From: Parascedosporium putredinis
Taxonomy: Eukaryota; Ascomycota; Sordariomycetes; Microascales; Microascaceae
Reading direction: 5' to 3'
Length of the DNA stretch: 64,000 nucleotides
NCBI GenBank assembly: GCA_949357655.1
Contig: CASHTG010000017.1
Coordinates: 496,001 to 560,000 of the forward strand
The notes under the pieces were generated by a model. The model worked only from the letters and a program-made list of their open reading frames with translations. It searched no databases and was not told the origin of the DNA. This document shows, in pieces, positions 1-11,824 of the stretch (position 1 is the first letter of the stretch; the number at the start of each line of letters is the position of its first letter). The translations under genes were made by a program, and so were the position numbers.

Positions 1-2746
1 CCTCGAAGGATGGCCGAGCCTCTTACTCTGACTCTGAGCACACACCATTTCTCTTGGGTGGGTCTTTCCCTTCCTGATCGATGAAGGAATTTCGGACTTC
101 AGTCGATCCTTCCATTTGAGGTGCACAGGGAAGGGGCAGAGCCTGAGTGTGCTTTCTTCATTACCCACTTCTTCATTCAATTGACCCTTCTCTCAAGTTG
201 CTTACTTACTTTCCTACCTTCCAACACCCACACACGCACTAAAGCGAGCTGAATCGTCATCGCATCTTCGTCGAGGACCACCTCTTGATCCCCTCGCCTA
301 ACTTGGTATTCTACTTGTGGCACGGCGCATGAGGCGAGAGCTCTTGCTGCTCTCTCCTTTTCCTCCACTTTCTTTTTTCCCTTTTTCTTTTTCTTTTCCC
401 TTGCATGTCTTCCTTTTCTTGTTTTCTGGGGCAAAGGTTGCACCAGCCCTCCACGCGCACCCTCCCTAGGGTTTGGACCGATGAAGGAGGTGACCTGGGG
501 ATGAAGACATGAGGGCATCGTTACATCCATTCCTTTGGGGGTTACGCTAGGGAGGGGAAAGGACGTTGGGCGTGGGCAGAGGTGCCTTTGTAGCAGCCCT
601 AAACCCGAGATGAGGGCCCGTTTGCTTCTGGTCAAGCTCGGCATGAAATTAAGGTTGATGGATGGGTGGGGTCACAGAGGGTGATCGGTGCTGAAAATGG
701 AGGAAGACGAGTCAAGAAAAAAAAAGAATGAAGGGACACACCAATGGACTGGAGGAAGGAGGGCTGCCCCTTACCGAGTACGAGAAAGGCACACATTTAT
801 TGAGGTAAAATCATAATCACGAGGTGGTTGATGGCCTCAGGGCTGGCACGCGAGGGGAGAAGCATTCGGCGAGCGCGTGCATGCCAGGGCCCGACGCGCT
901 CGTCTGAAAGCAGGAACCAGGATCCAGTCCGCACGGCCAGGTGTGTCGTGTCCCGGTCGTGGGGTGTTGTGTGTTGTGCCCATGCACACACGTGGGCCAC
1001 CACAGATGATGAGGGCAAAGGATCGCCCTGACCGAAAAGGGCAACGCCTTGATGCGAGAGAGAGGACGGAGGGAAAAACTGTCGAGCCGTGTGTATTCTC
1101 CGTTGGAAAGGGGCAAGGGAGAAAAAAAAAAAAAGGGGGCTGCTAATAAGAACGACAGGGGAAAAAAGCCGGGTATGGGCAGTGCTCAAATCAAATCGAA
1201 AGTTGGGATGAAATACCATCGAACACGTGAAAGAAGGCCGCATATATTAACACCCGCACTTCTCGACCGTGCCATCATTGTCTAAAAGGCAAGGGGACGG
1301 AGATGGAGGTATATCGAACAAGAGAATCTGGCCCGCATTGGTTGACTCGACCGAGGGGCGGGGCGGATGAAGTTTGGACGCGGGGACAACACATTACAGC
1401 CTTAGAGAAGTGGCTCGGATATCAGTGATAGCAATACCTGATCTATTGTGGTGTGGGTGAAGGCCTTCCTCTCGTGATGAGCGTGCCGCGCACATTTGCA
1501 TCCACTTGCTCATTCTCGACAAATATTGGGGTCATCTCCGGAGCCTGATATTACATCAAGGTACCTGACCCAACCGATTTTTTCCGGGAAAGGAGTCCTC
1601 AGTTCAGGGTACTACATCTCTCAACTACCGAGTATCTTGATTGTTCTCCCATTTCGTTAACCTTCGCTAATATTAGCTACCTCCGGTTATCTGCGCCAGA
1701 GACAGTCTCGTCTTTTCCACTCGTCCCGCTCTCGACATCCTCCTTTATCAATGATAAAACTAGCAGTTGAACAATGACCCCCGCGCCCTTGCGGTGCGTG
1801 CGGCCCCATCAAGGTTTCCGTCCTTCATATAACATCAACCGCAGAACGAGGGCTAGACCCTCAGGCTACCGGACATGTACCCCATGGGGAGGGAGATTTC
1901 TGCGACCTCGTGCAAGGAGGTTTCCGGAGGAAAAAGGGAAATGGGAAAGTAGGGAGAGCAACGAGATAAAAGGCAACTCTAAAAGGGAGGGTACAATGGC
2001 AGTGTTATGCGCAGGTACGCTCGCGACACGACGTATTCACTACCCGCTTTTGTGATAATCGTTCCTCTAGATGCCGAGGATCTTCTCCAAAAAGACAAAC
2101 TCCCAGCCATGCACACCGTAGCCACCATCTTTGGTTTTTGGGGGTTTCTCTCTCTTTGAACGAGGTATTAGAAAAGACAAAAGCATCATTTTTCTACACA
2201 CATCCAGCAAAGGCGTCATTCCATCCTGAACTCATCATCTATAACCGAAAACAAAATGGGAGGATGGAGAAAAGGTTGAAGAAAAAGAAATGAAGAATGA
2301 AGGGGGCGGAAGAGGCGGGGAAGGTGGAAGGTGGGAAGGTGGAGGGGGACAGGGGAAAGGGGGCAAACGAGAGGACCGCATAGAGAGTTCTATGTGGGGA
2401 GGGTTGGATGTGGAATGGAAAAATAAGGATGGTATACGAGCGGGAAGAAGGTGAAGCGGAAGCGGCTGTGAGAAGGCCACGCGGTACTTGGAGCATCCCC
2501 TCGGGGTCGACGTTTTCTTTTTCTCTCTCCTCTCTATCCGTCTCTCCGGCTCTCTCTCTCTCTCTCTCTCCTCTTTTTTAATCCCCCATTTTCATCCCAT
2601 ATTGGGGATATATGCCCTTTTATTTCCCGGGCGGCTTTAGCTCACTCGCTTTAGTCCCCGATTTCGGGAAAATGCAAAGCGCAAGAAAGACTGCGCTGGC
2701 TCAAAATCGCGCCGCGTCCGAGTCGTGGCATCGCGGGCACGTTGCT
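1..2746. other. Intergenic region with no supportable gene
   Basis: Open frames here (the longest is about 155 codons on the minus strand at 177-644) have random-looking composition, no recognisable domain and no convincing intron structure. Visible landmarks are a 13-A run at 1132-1144 and a CT-rich tract at about 2515-2580. The right edge is the 3' flank of the Los1 gene, which is on the minus strand. An end of a gene lying outside the window, or a non-coding transcript, cannot be excluded. Confidence 0.6.
2515..2580. repeat. CT-rich microsatellite
   Basis: A pyrimidine tract on the plus strand with a pure CT dinucleotide core at about 2551-2572, ending in a T run. It lies about 170 bases beyond the Los1 stop codon. 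Such tracts are common in fungal promoters and UTRs; no plus-strand gene starts here that I can support, so it is listed as a simple repeat only. Confidence 0.85.
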
Positions 2747-5700
2747 CTAGCTACGCCGGCTTTTGATGAGTCCGTGAAGGTACCCTGAGAAAGTCTTCTT
2801 ATCGGTCGAGGTTAGGGACCGCAGGAACTCGGTCCCATCAATGCCGAGACTAGGGAAGAGCTGGTTCTGGACGTTTTGGATGAATACATCTCCCGTCTTC
2901 TTGTAGATAGCTTGCTCAAGAGCGGCAATTTCCGTCAGGACCTGCTTGGTTTGCGCATCTTCGGGCTTGAACTGCGGATCCTGCATCACCTCCCAGCACA
3001 CGCTATGGAACCTTTCAATCATGAACTGATCGAATCCAGGTATGGCGGGCGATGGCGTTCCCACGGGCGCTGTCGGGTTAGCCGAGATCGTTGCCAGGTC
3101 TGGCCCGCCCCAGATGGCCGCCATCCTCGTCATGACCCCAAAGGCGAGCTTGCTCGATTGCGCGTTGCCCTCAAAGGAGCGCCCTAGCGTGATTATGCAC
3201 GAAATCATGGACTCAAAGAATCCTTGATTTACCTCGCTTACTAGAGTGCCTTCGAGATTGTTGTTCAGGATTACGAGGATAAAGGAGAGGTATTCTCGAC
3301 GAAGCTCTCCAAGCTGGATATGATCATCTGTGCCGGTCGCCGGTTCGGAGAGCCCGCTGAATATGCGCTGCTGAAGCGGCGTGAGGAGAAGGTTGAGCAC
3401 CTCGTATATCTCCCCTTGAATTCGTACACGACCTGGTCCAGAATCCGCAGGAAAAATGCCATCTCGTCCTTGCCCGAACTCTGGGAGAGCAGGCCCTCGA
3501 TCCATTGCGGAAGTTGTGGAAGCACCGCGACACCGAGCACACCTAGGAGCCTCGAGAAGGCTGCCCGGCACGCTGTGCGTATGTCAAATGTCTGGTTGAA
3601 TTCTCCGAGGGCAACCAAGATGGCTTCCGCCGCCCGCGAAAATTCTTCAGAGATGGCTCTATCTGGAAGGGGGCGCCGCGTCTGGCCTGGTGCCGCAGAT
3701 GACGACGTAGATGGTAGACCCTCTGAGAACCCATGGGCCAAGGTTCCCAGAGCCATGACGATGTGGTGAATCTGGTTGAGCGCCTGTGCGTCGCCCGACT
3801 TGGCCCGCGGTAGGTGCGATTCCATATCCGCAAAGAGGTTGTTCATGACAGACCGTACATACAAAGCCTGCTTCTCTGCCGGGGTGCTGGGTGCGGACGA
3901 AATGTAGCCAATCGCCTGGTAAAGGTAGAGCTGGCTCGTAAATAGCGCCGCTTCGGAGTTGTCTTGCTCTTCCGACGACATGTCATCATCATTCTCATCC
4001 CCAGGTGCTTCTGCCTTGATCGGGAGAAGGTCGCTGATCGACTGGATCACGGTTTCTGCCACATTGCCTACGTGCGGTCGCATATGCTTGACGAAGCGGA
4101 AGAAGAGATACCAAGATCTCGACTTGATCCGAACATGGTCGTGGTGGACTAGCCTGACGAAATTCTCCAGAACGGGCCCTATATGTTCAGGATAAGCATC
4201 GAACACTGCTGCGTACCGAACGCAGATCTCCATGTACTGTAGAATGACGGCCGGGTGGTTGAATGAGGCAATACCTGTTCGCGACCGTTAGTTGCTGAGG
4301 CTCACTTGCCTTGTGCTGCTGCGGAGAGGAGCATGTGCGAATCTGAAAAAAAGAAAGAGGAAGGGGAGGTGAGGGCTTACCCGACTCAACCATCTTCTTC
4401 ACCATGACCGCTAATCTTCCAGAAGCTGGGGTCGCTCGTTCGTTCTTCGGAAGGGCCCCCTGGTTCGGGAGCGCAAGCTCGCCAAAGAGATACATCTCGT
4501 GCAAAGCGAGATCGAGGTCCCGCCAATCCATTTGCGCGCCTCGCTGATCAAGTGTCTGGAAGGTGTTGCCAACGAGGTTGCTGATGGCGTCGATGAATAG
4601 GTTTTGATCTACGGCGGCAACGGTCTTTTGGAGCACCTGCAGCCTTTTGCGTAGCTCCTGGAACTCTGCCTCATCAGTTTGATCATCTTGTTCACCCCAG
4701 GAGCAGGTTTCGTCGTATCTCATCTTCATTATGACGGCATTTAGGATGGGAGGTAGCATTTCCGAGTATGACGGAGGAAGCGGCGAGAGTTTGCGGAACG
4801 CCGTGAGGAGGTCGGTCAGAGACGGAATGACAGTCGAGCACACCTCGTCATATTCGTCGGAGAAGAATCGTAAGAGCGCGGGGACGAAATCGTGAAGGTG
4901 TTGGTCGGCTAACGCTTTGGTCTCTTGGTCTACTTGAGAATCCTCCAAGACCCTCACGACATCGGCCATGATGGTGTTGGTGAGCTTGGCGACGGATTCG
5001 GCGAGGTCGGTGTCGTAGCGAGGGGTCGACTTCAGCTCGTTTAACGGAGCGCTCGCTACAAGCTGCGTGACAATCTCGCGGAGGTTGAGGAAACTAATGA
5101 GCTGCATCTTATCCGAGTTTTTCATTTTCTTCCCTGTTATCTCGGTGAGGGCATCAATTGCGGCGTCCCGGACCTTATCCTCCGAGCCCGATTCGTTGGC
5201 TCGGCCAACGAGCGGGAGCAAGAGACTCATCATTTCGTCATTCACAATCAACGAGATGTCCATCCAGCTAACCCACTTCCCTACGAGCCTTAGGATCATG
5301 TCCACGATTTGGTCATTCCGGTGGCTATAATGGGCCAACAGCTCTTTCCATGACTGGGCCACCTTATTCATGTCCTGAGCCCTTATCTGGTCTTTGAGGT
5401 CGACATTTCGTTTCGCATCGTTTTGATTTCGGGAGAGAAGCATGTCGGCAATTTCATCGTGGATGGACCCGAGGATTCGAAGGTAGAGGACGACGCCCGC
5501 AGCATTGTCTCTCGAGGACCCGTCCGAATTGGCGGTGAGGGCGAAAAAGTCGTCGATAAAGGTCTGCCAGCCATCCTGGTAAAGGAACACAAACAGATAG
5601 GTCAAGGTTTGGCAAAGTTTGTTCTGGAGGTGAGCTTGATCAAGCTGGTCGGGCGAGGCGTTCGGGCCGTAGACCCGTCGGGTGTACTCGAGGAGGGTAT

Positions 5701-6094
5701 CTTTTAGGAAGGCCAGGCTGGCACCATCAAGGCCCTGGGTATGCACGGCGGAGTTGACTATTTCCAAGCACACGAGGCGTACGACTTCAGAGGGGCGAGG
5801 GGACTGCCGTACGAAGAGGTTGATGCATGCCTGCCAGGCCTGGGGTTCGTTCCGGATTTGGTTGAGAAATTCATAAGCCTGGACCTTTAATGCTTGCTCA
5901 GATGAGGGGTTCCAGGCGATCTCGACGGCATTTTCAATCTGGACTCGAGGGAAAAAGGTTAGTGAATCCGATGCGTGGAGTTGGACTTTCCCAGCTTGGG
6001 AGCTCGGCACGCGAGATGGGCAAGGCCGTTTGCCAAAAAGAGGCGGGGTAGTCATGGAGCAACCAGGGTGGACACTGCCTACCTCTGCCTCCAT
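2747..6094 (-). CDS. los1: Exportin-T (tRNA nuclear export receptor, Los1/Xpot)
   Basis: Karyopherin-beta family receptor that carries tRNA through the nuclear pore with Ran-GTP. Three exons: 6083-6094 (coding only MEAE), 4381-5938 and 2747-4274; introns 5939-6082 and 4275-4380 have GTAGGC/GTAAGC donors, CTAAC branch points and CAG acceptors. The tiny first exon is chosen because it joins in frame to IENAVEIAWNP, giving the N-terminus expected of fungal Los1. The corrected product is about 1032 aa, the usual family length, with the N-terminal importin/exportin region followed by helical HEAT-type repeats to the end. One frame break: the C run at 3412-3415 (plus strand) appears one base short, so VYEFKG and EIYEVL lie in different frames with nothing missing between them. 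Identification rests on many conserved stretches and is secure. Confidence 0.95.
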
Positions 6095-7097
6095 GAAGCA
6101 CTCTGGTGAGGGAGATACAGTCAAAGAGGGCTGAAATCCGGAGATGGAGAGGACTCAAACGTGCTTATTATATAAACACGGAATTTCCCCCAAAGGATAC
6201 AGATTTTCAATGATGCAGGCGAAGAAGGCGGGCAAAAGAAATAAGAAAAAAAAAAAAGCTCGATGGTGATGTTTGTTTAGGATGCTGTTCTGGTGTGGTG
6301 TGGGGTATGATGAAAGAGACGGTAACGGATGTTTCTCGGGAGAAATGTGCAGAGTACGTACCAAGGGTACATCAAGGGATGGCGACAAGGGTGTAGATTG
6401 TGGATGAAAAGAACGATTACAGAATTCTTCCATGTCTGAGAGTGTGTCTCTCCAGCACGCAGGGCCCAGCTTGGACCAACGTCGGGTGAGTCTGGCTGGC
6501 TGGCCATCCACCTTGTCACCAGTCTTTGCTGCATGTTTTAAAGCCCACACTAGCAATGTTGCTGCAGCTCTTCAAGCTCGCCAGCCACGCAGCTTCGTGA
6601 CGTGACTCCTTGCCCTCGTGGCTCGTGGCTTTGCTCAGGCCAGCGGCGAGACGAATGATGATACAACGACCACGGTTGCAGAACATATGACGGTGAGCAC
6701 GAACCCTGACACCGTGTCACTCAATGGACTGGGCGTCTTTCCCCTTGGCCTCTCCCATTGATCTCTCACGATCGATTGGCTGGTTCGTTTCTCTCTCTCG
6801 GGATTGCCTCCAAAACTTTGATTCTTGCTATGTTTAAAAATACAAGAATTGAAAAATAAAAACACCCCCAATCCAAAACGACAATATTTACTCAGAGTAT
6901 ACATCAGGCAGGGGCTTTGACCAAGCAACGCTCCCTCATTTCCAGCGCCTTGGGAGACGTGTCCAGCAATAGCCCAAAACTCGAATCAAAATGCCCAGAC
7001 GGGCCCCATAGGCAAACAACAAAAAATTGTTTGAGCCTTAACATCGTACAATGGGGGAAGGGGCACGACGAACGTCTAGTTCGGTGTTATTCTATCG
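6095..7097. other. Intergenic: Los1 5' flank and 3' flank of the Q-rich gene
   Basis: About 1 kb between two minus-strand genes. A TTATATAA stretch near 6165-6175 lies about 75 bases upstream of the Los1 start and could be a TATA element or leader. An A run is at about 6245-6258. The open frames here are short, without domains, and are taken as chance. Confidence 0.55.
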
Positions 7098-8733
7098 CTA
7101 ATTCATCATTACATTCCCAATGCGCCTCCGCACCATCCGGGCCTCAACGGCCGCGGTTTCATTTTGAGCGTTTGGATTGGCTGCGGTACCGTTGACTTGG
7201 ACGAATCCCTGAGCGAGACATTCAGCGATGCTGACCTCTCCTTGTTGCTGCTGCTGCTGCTGTTGCTCTTGAGTTTGGGCCTGTTGTTCCTGTGCCTCTT
7301 GTCGCTTCGCCTTCTTCATTGCCTCGGTCTGCTGTGCTGCTGCCTCCTGGTTTTGCTGCTGCTCCTGCTCCTGTTGTTGCTGCTGCTGTCCTTCGACGGC
7401 TGTGGCATTGGCATTAACATTCGCGCCGGGCTGCAGGCCAAGAATCGCACACTGAGCTACGATGTCCTGATTCTGGTTTTGGTTTTGGTTTTGGTTCTGC
7501 GAGATGAGGCCGAGCGCCGCGCACGTCTGGGCGTTAGCGACAAATTGCTGCTGACCAGCCGCACCAGCAAAGGAGAAACCGATGGTGGCGCACTGCTGCA
7601 CGAGTTGATTCACTGCAATGCCCTGCTGGGGACCCCCAACAATCACTCCTCCGGGCACACCGACAACCCTCGGACCGCCAGGACCACCAGGACCTCCGGG
7701 ACCACCAGGTCCGGGGGCCGGGACGTTGAGCGGCGCGGCCCTCTAGCACCTGAGCACCTGTTTGAATCAGCTGCTGGCCACCCTGCTGGATGAAGCCAAT
7801 GGCCTGGCACTGGGCGAGCGCCTGCTGCGCGTCAACTTGCACAGTGGAGTTTGTTTGGATGAGACCGGCGCTCAGGCACTGCTGTTGGAGGATCTGCTGC
7901 TGGTTCGGTATGCCGAGGCCGACCTGCCTGACGGAGATGAATCCGGCGGCGGCACAGGCCTGGACCAGCTGCTGCTGCTGCTGGATGGCGATGCCGTTGA
8001 ACCCGTTGATGGCATTGATGGGGACGAAACCGATGGCGGCGCACTGCTGCTGGATGACAGCCAGGCCGTGGATGGGGATCTGGCCAGTCTGGATGAGCTG
8101 CACGGCGACGACGCCGCCGCCGTTGAGCTGGGCGAGGCCGACATCGAAGGCGGTCAGAGCGTGGCCGAACCCAACCTGGAAGGGTTGGACTACAGCGGGG
8201 CCGACCTTGGTCAAAACGACCTGGCCGAGCTGCCCGACGGCTACCCTCTGGGCTGTCAGGGATTGAACGCCGATGGGGACGAGGTTGAGCTGGTTGAGGG
8301 TGGGCTGCTGGAGCACCAGGGACATGGAGGCCGCCCTCACGGAGTAGGAGAAGCTGTTGACGGAGCCGAGGAGGACTTGGGCCTGCTGGGCGGTTAGGGG
8401 CTGGGTGCCCTGCATGATGATGATGGCTTGGTTCATGGCGGTCTCGACGCTCTGCAGGGCCTGCGGGAATTGCGTCGCCGCGTCGGCTGAGTTGGCGTTG
8501 AGGCTCTATTCCAGGGGAAAATCACACGTAGGTTAGTATGGACGACCTTGGGCTGTCTACCCCTCGACTGTGAGGTTGCGACTTACCACGATAGCCGAGT
8601 CCAGGGCCTGCTCCGCCTCCTGGATCCTCGCCAAGCAGTTCTGAGCATCTTCAAAGGACCCCTGCTCGATGTTCTGTGCCAGACTGCCGCCGGCAAGAAT
8701 GGCAGAGGACCATAAGATAGTAGAAAGGCGCAT
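7098..8733 (-). CDS. Secreted glutamine-rich protein with eight single-cysteine repeats
   Basis: Function unknown. Exon 1 is 8587-8733, exon 2 is 7098-8505; the 81-nt intron has GTAAGT, TACTAACC and TAG signals. The product is about 517 aa. Residues 1-20 (MRLSTILWSSAILAGGSLAQ) look like a signal peptide. Residues about 21-200 are mostly helical, Ala/Gln/Leu-rich, with a distant look of HsbA-type hydrophobic-surface-binding or cell-wall proteins (inference only). The rest carries eight copies of a motif close to Q-x-C-x-x-A/I-G-F/L-I/V, for example QQQCAAIGFV, QACAAAGFI, AQCQAIGFI and TCAALGLI. A GPGGPGGPGGP collagen-like stretch separates repeats 4 and 5; NQ and polyQ runs lie between repeats 6 and 8. 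One extra base in the C run at 7739-7741 breaks the frame. No transmembrane anchor is seen. Confidence 0.82.
7243..7267. repeat. CAG/CAA trinucleotide tract (polyQ)
   Basis: Read on the minus strand this is a run of CAG and CAA codons giving a polyglutamine stretch just before the eighth cysteine repeat of the secreted Q-rich protein. Mixed CAG/CAA codons make it less slippery than a pure tract. Confidence 0.85.
7353..7389. repeat. CAG/CAA/GAG tract (Q/E-rich)
   Basis: Second glutamine tract of the same gene, with glutamates interspersed. It lies between the seventh and eighth cysteine motifs and is likely to vary in length between strains. Confidence 0.8.
7471..7500. repeat. Asn-Gln dipeptide-coding hexanucleotide repeat
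   Basis: On the minus strand an AAC/CAA-type hexanucleotide unit is repeated about five times and encodes alternating N and Q directly after the sixth cysteine motif. Its regularity shows recent tandem expansion. Confidence 0.85.
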
Positions 8734-8942
8734 CCTGAAAGAAACGTCGCTTCCGGAGCGGAAAAATATATATACGAGGAAAGAAAAGAAAGACGGAAAA
8801 ACGGCCCACGCAAAAGGAATGAAAGAGCACAGCTCTGGGGGAGAAAAGAAGGAGAAGGAAGAAAGAGAAACCTGGAGCAACCGGAAATGTTTGCCGAGAA
8901 GAAAAGAAGGTGTAATTCGACCTCGACGCCGCGCCTCTCGCC

Positions 8943-8952
8943 TTTTTATATA
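8943..8952 (-). promoter_or_regulatory. TATA box of the Q-rich secreted protein gene
   Basis: The minus strand reads TATATAAAAAGG, a near-perfect TATA element, about 210 bases upstream of the ATG at 8733. The sequence between them is pyrimidine-rich on the coding strand, typical of a fungal leader. Strong TATA boxes suit conditionally expressed genes such as those for secreted proteins. Confidence 0.6.
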
Positions 8953-11164
8953 AGTCGGAAGCTCGAAGCGACACAAAGTTGTTCGCCATCGAGCAGATGG
9001 CAAAGGCAGGGATTGCTTCTCAAATCGCCGCGCATCTCAAACTTACACGGATGACCCACCACCCGGCGCAGGCTCGTGGGCGTTCCATGAATCGACCAAG
9101 ATGGGGGATGCTGGCCTGGTGGGGCGTGGTCAAGGGGCATCCCAAGACCCTTGGCATGGTCAAGCTTAAAACGATTGGATCGAGACGGGGGTGGGAGGAC
9201 CGCCGTGGCCATACGTTTTTGTCGCGGAGGCCAAGGTTTTACGCCATCTCTAGATTTTGCAAAAGAAGATTTGATGTGTCGATAGGGATGGTGCCACTTT
9301 TGTTCTGGCCCTAGCGTAGAGCATAAGTTCAGTAGAAACAAGACTTGTTGCAGCCCACGCAACAGTTTCCGGGAGCGGACAACCTCGCTGGCCTCAGCAC
9401 CCCAATCCAGGTCTGAGGGCGGGGCGGAGAATTTCTTGCGCTTCAGCTTTTTCGTTCTTTACCATTGGGTTGTTCTACAAGGGCCTCACTTGTAGGAACC
9501 ATGATTTGCACTGCCCCGGAGAGGCCCAAGTTCCAGGATCGGCACACAGAACGCATCGACGCATCAACGGGGGTTTCTTTTCTCATAGCTCTTTCGTCTT
9601 GCTTTTTCTTTTCTTTCTTTTCTTCCTTTTGGAGGGGTTTGTTTGCTATGCAGTGTTGCGTTGTGTCGCATCAAATGCGGGCGCGCATATGTGGCTCAGC
9701 CCAAGCGAACTGACTGCCGGATCCTCCCACGGAGGACCTCCATGTTTGGAAAGCTTTAAATCTGGGTGGCGATACCTTCTCTCTCCCCTTAAAAGGGGAT
9801 AGGGTTCCGGAGCGGGGTCTCCAGAAAAACCAATTCTCCTCGCGTTTCATAGCTTTGGATTCAAGCACCCCCGAGATCACAATATGAGGTTGTTGCGTCG
9901 TTTGGGAACACACGATTTTGATTCATTTTCCTCTTGGGTCTAGATGCTCGGAGGGCAAAATTGTTTCGTTTAGCCCATGCATTCACCAAGTCGATGATCA
10001 AATTCTTTGAGTTTCAATGTTTGTGGAAAACGAGGTTGAATGAAGAGAGAGCATCATACAGCTTCGATCCACTTGAGCCTCAAAAAGCCCCGGCCGAGTG
10101 CAGAGTGGGATGTGAGGCGAGCGATGAGAAATTCCGCGGGAACCACCCCGCGGACCAAGATCCCTGGTGGAGATCCTTGGGTTGAGGGTGGCTTTTTGCC
10201 TCGTGGTCCTGTTGGGCTTCCAAGGAAGACCGACCTGAGCGAGGGGCAACGTTTGTTTTGGTTCCTTTATTTTTCTTCCTTTTCTTTTTGCCCCCTTTCT
10301 TCTCCAAGTCCCTCGTTGCGCAAGATCCAGGCTTAGGCCTTGGCGGGCGTCCCCGCTCTCCTCTGCTTGACTCACGTTGAAGGTGGCCGTACGAACTTGG
10401 AACGAGACCTTTGAAGATTCTGGTTTCATGTGTGCACAGACTCGCCTCGGCGGGTGTTCCGGATTCTCGCGCTCCCTGTTCGCAGATCCAGATCTCCTCC
10501 CGCATGCTTGGTGCGCGCAGCAAAGGATCAGAGGCTGGGGGTTTAGCAATGGTATCATTGAGGATGGAGGGAAGAAAGTTGACCTATCACCTGTGCGCTC
10601 TCGTCTCCTCCAACCATTTTCTACTATTTACCCCTTCTTTTTTTTCTGGGGAGCCCAAGGGCGAGGGCGAGAGGAGGGGGCGTTTGCTGGTTTGCAGTGT
10701 CCACACACAGACACGCTATTCTTACATAAAATGTACGCTTTGATGATTCCCTTGCACGGAGACTTGAACGATTCCAAACCACCACCGCCTCTTGCATCCA
10801 ATGTGTCTCTAAAATAGGAACATCTTTAGGCTTCAATCTGGAAAGTCAGTGCGCTGATTGATCTATTATTGAGTTGTCGTTTCTTCTAGACTCTACGTGC
10901 ACGTCTGACAGACGTGAAGCTCGTGGATATCCATCAATCGATCCGCACCGAGGTCTGTCAATTCACGACGTTGTATATCCTTACGAGTAGAGGGCCGACT
11001 GGAAGTCAAGTATGTGAATAGGCTCGCGAGCCAGATCAATGCTGTGCTGTTTGTGAGGGCATGGACTGGCCTCGCCCTGGGTGATGGGGGTGGCCAGTTC
11101 TGATTAATGCAATCCGTGCAATTGATGTTAAAGTATGCATACTGGGCGATCCATAGATCCATTA

Positions 11165-11186
11165 ATTGATCATGGATGTGATCAAT
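11165..11186. repeat. Perfect 8-bp inverted repeat with 6-bp spacer
   Basis: ATTGATCA and TGATCAAT flank the spacer TGGATG. The dyad sits about 640 bases upstream of the CorA-like start, in a patch with several more TTGATC/GATCAA words. It could be a binding site or a relic of an AT-rich repeat. Confidence 0.6.
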
Positions 11187-11824
11187 GATGGGACAACTGA
11201 TTGCCCAGTATCATTAGTTGATCCTTGACGGGTTGACCAAGGACGTGCTCTCGACTTGCTCGAAAGTAGGATCGTGCAATTGCTGGGTCCTCTGCCGAGG
11301 TCAACGTTGATGCAGTTAAAGTGCCCCAGTATTATTGATGACCAAGTCGTGCGCGGTGCAGTGCGCTTTCCAACTTTGAACATTCAATGTGGGTGGAATG
11401 GCCAGCACCAGCAAGTGGCCCGGCACTCAAATCCCCCACACAAAACACTCAGACCCCAGTGCACCCGTATCTTGCTTTGATTGGCCCGATCTGCCACCCA
11501 GAAACGATGAGGCTGGGAACAGGGAATGAGCATCTGCACCTCGAGGGGCCGCCACCGGATTGGGGAGGAGGGAACAAGAAAAAAGGGAGATTCTGAGATG
11601 GTGTCCCAGGGAGGCTTTTGCAAGATGCGCGGGCATCAATTCCATTGAGCAATTCTCACTTCCTCCGCCACACCTCCCAACCCGCGACAACGAGCTGAAG
11701 CTTCTCCCAAGCCTTCTTTAAACCCTTCTTCTTCTTCTTCTCTTGACGCCAGCCCTCGACGCATCTGGGACACCCATTGTCAAGTACCCCTGTGCCACGC
11801 GCAGAGGGATTGCACCGGGCCTCC

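Larger units (their letters stand above)
8734..11824. other. Intergenic region between divergent genes, no supportable gene
   Basis: About 3.1 kb between the minus-strand Q-rich gene and the plus-strand CorA-like gene, so it holds both promoters. Open frames up to 186 codons (9998-10558 minus) lack domains and overlap one another on both strands. Notable items are a TATA box at 8943-8952, a dyad at 11165-11186 in an AT-rich patch rich in TTGATC words, and a CTT repeat at about 11728-11750 just ahead of the CorA-like start. Confidence 0.6.

Noticed and set aside
7762..8397. A 211-codon open frame on the plus strand opposite the Q-rich gene, rich in Asp, Glu, Gly and Leu
   Set aside because: It is the mirror of the Q/A/I/V codons of the minus-strand gene, has no domain, and the minus-strand reading has a signal peptide, an intron and repeats that explain the sequence.
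10080..10558. Two overlapping open frames of 147 and 186 codons on the minus strand
   Set aside because: Both are Arg/Lys/Gly/Pro-rich readings of the same GC-variable sequence, with no domain, and neither continues through plausible introns.
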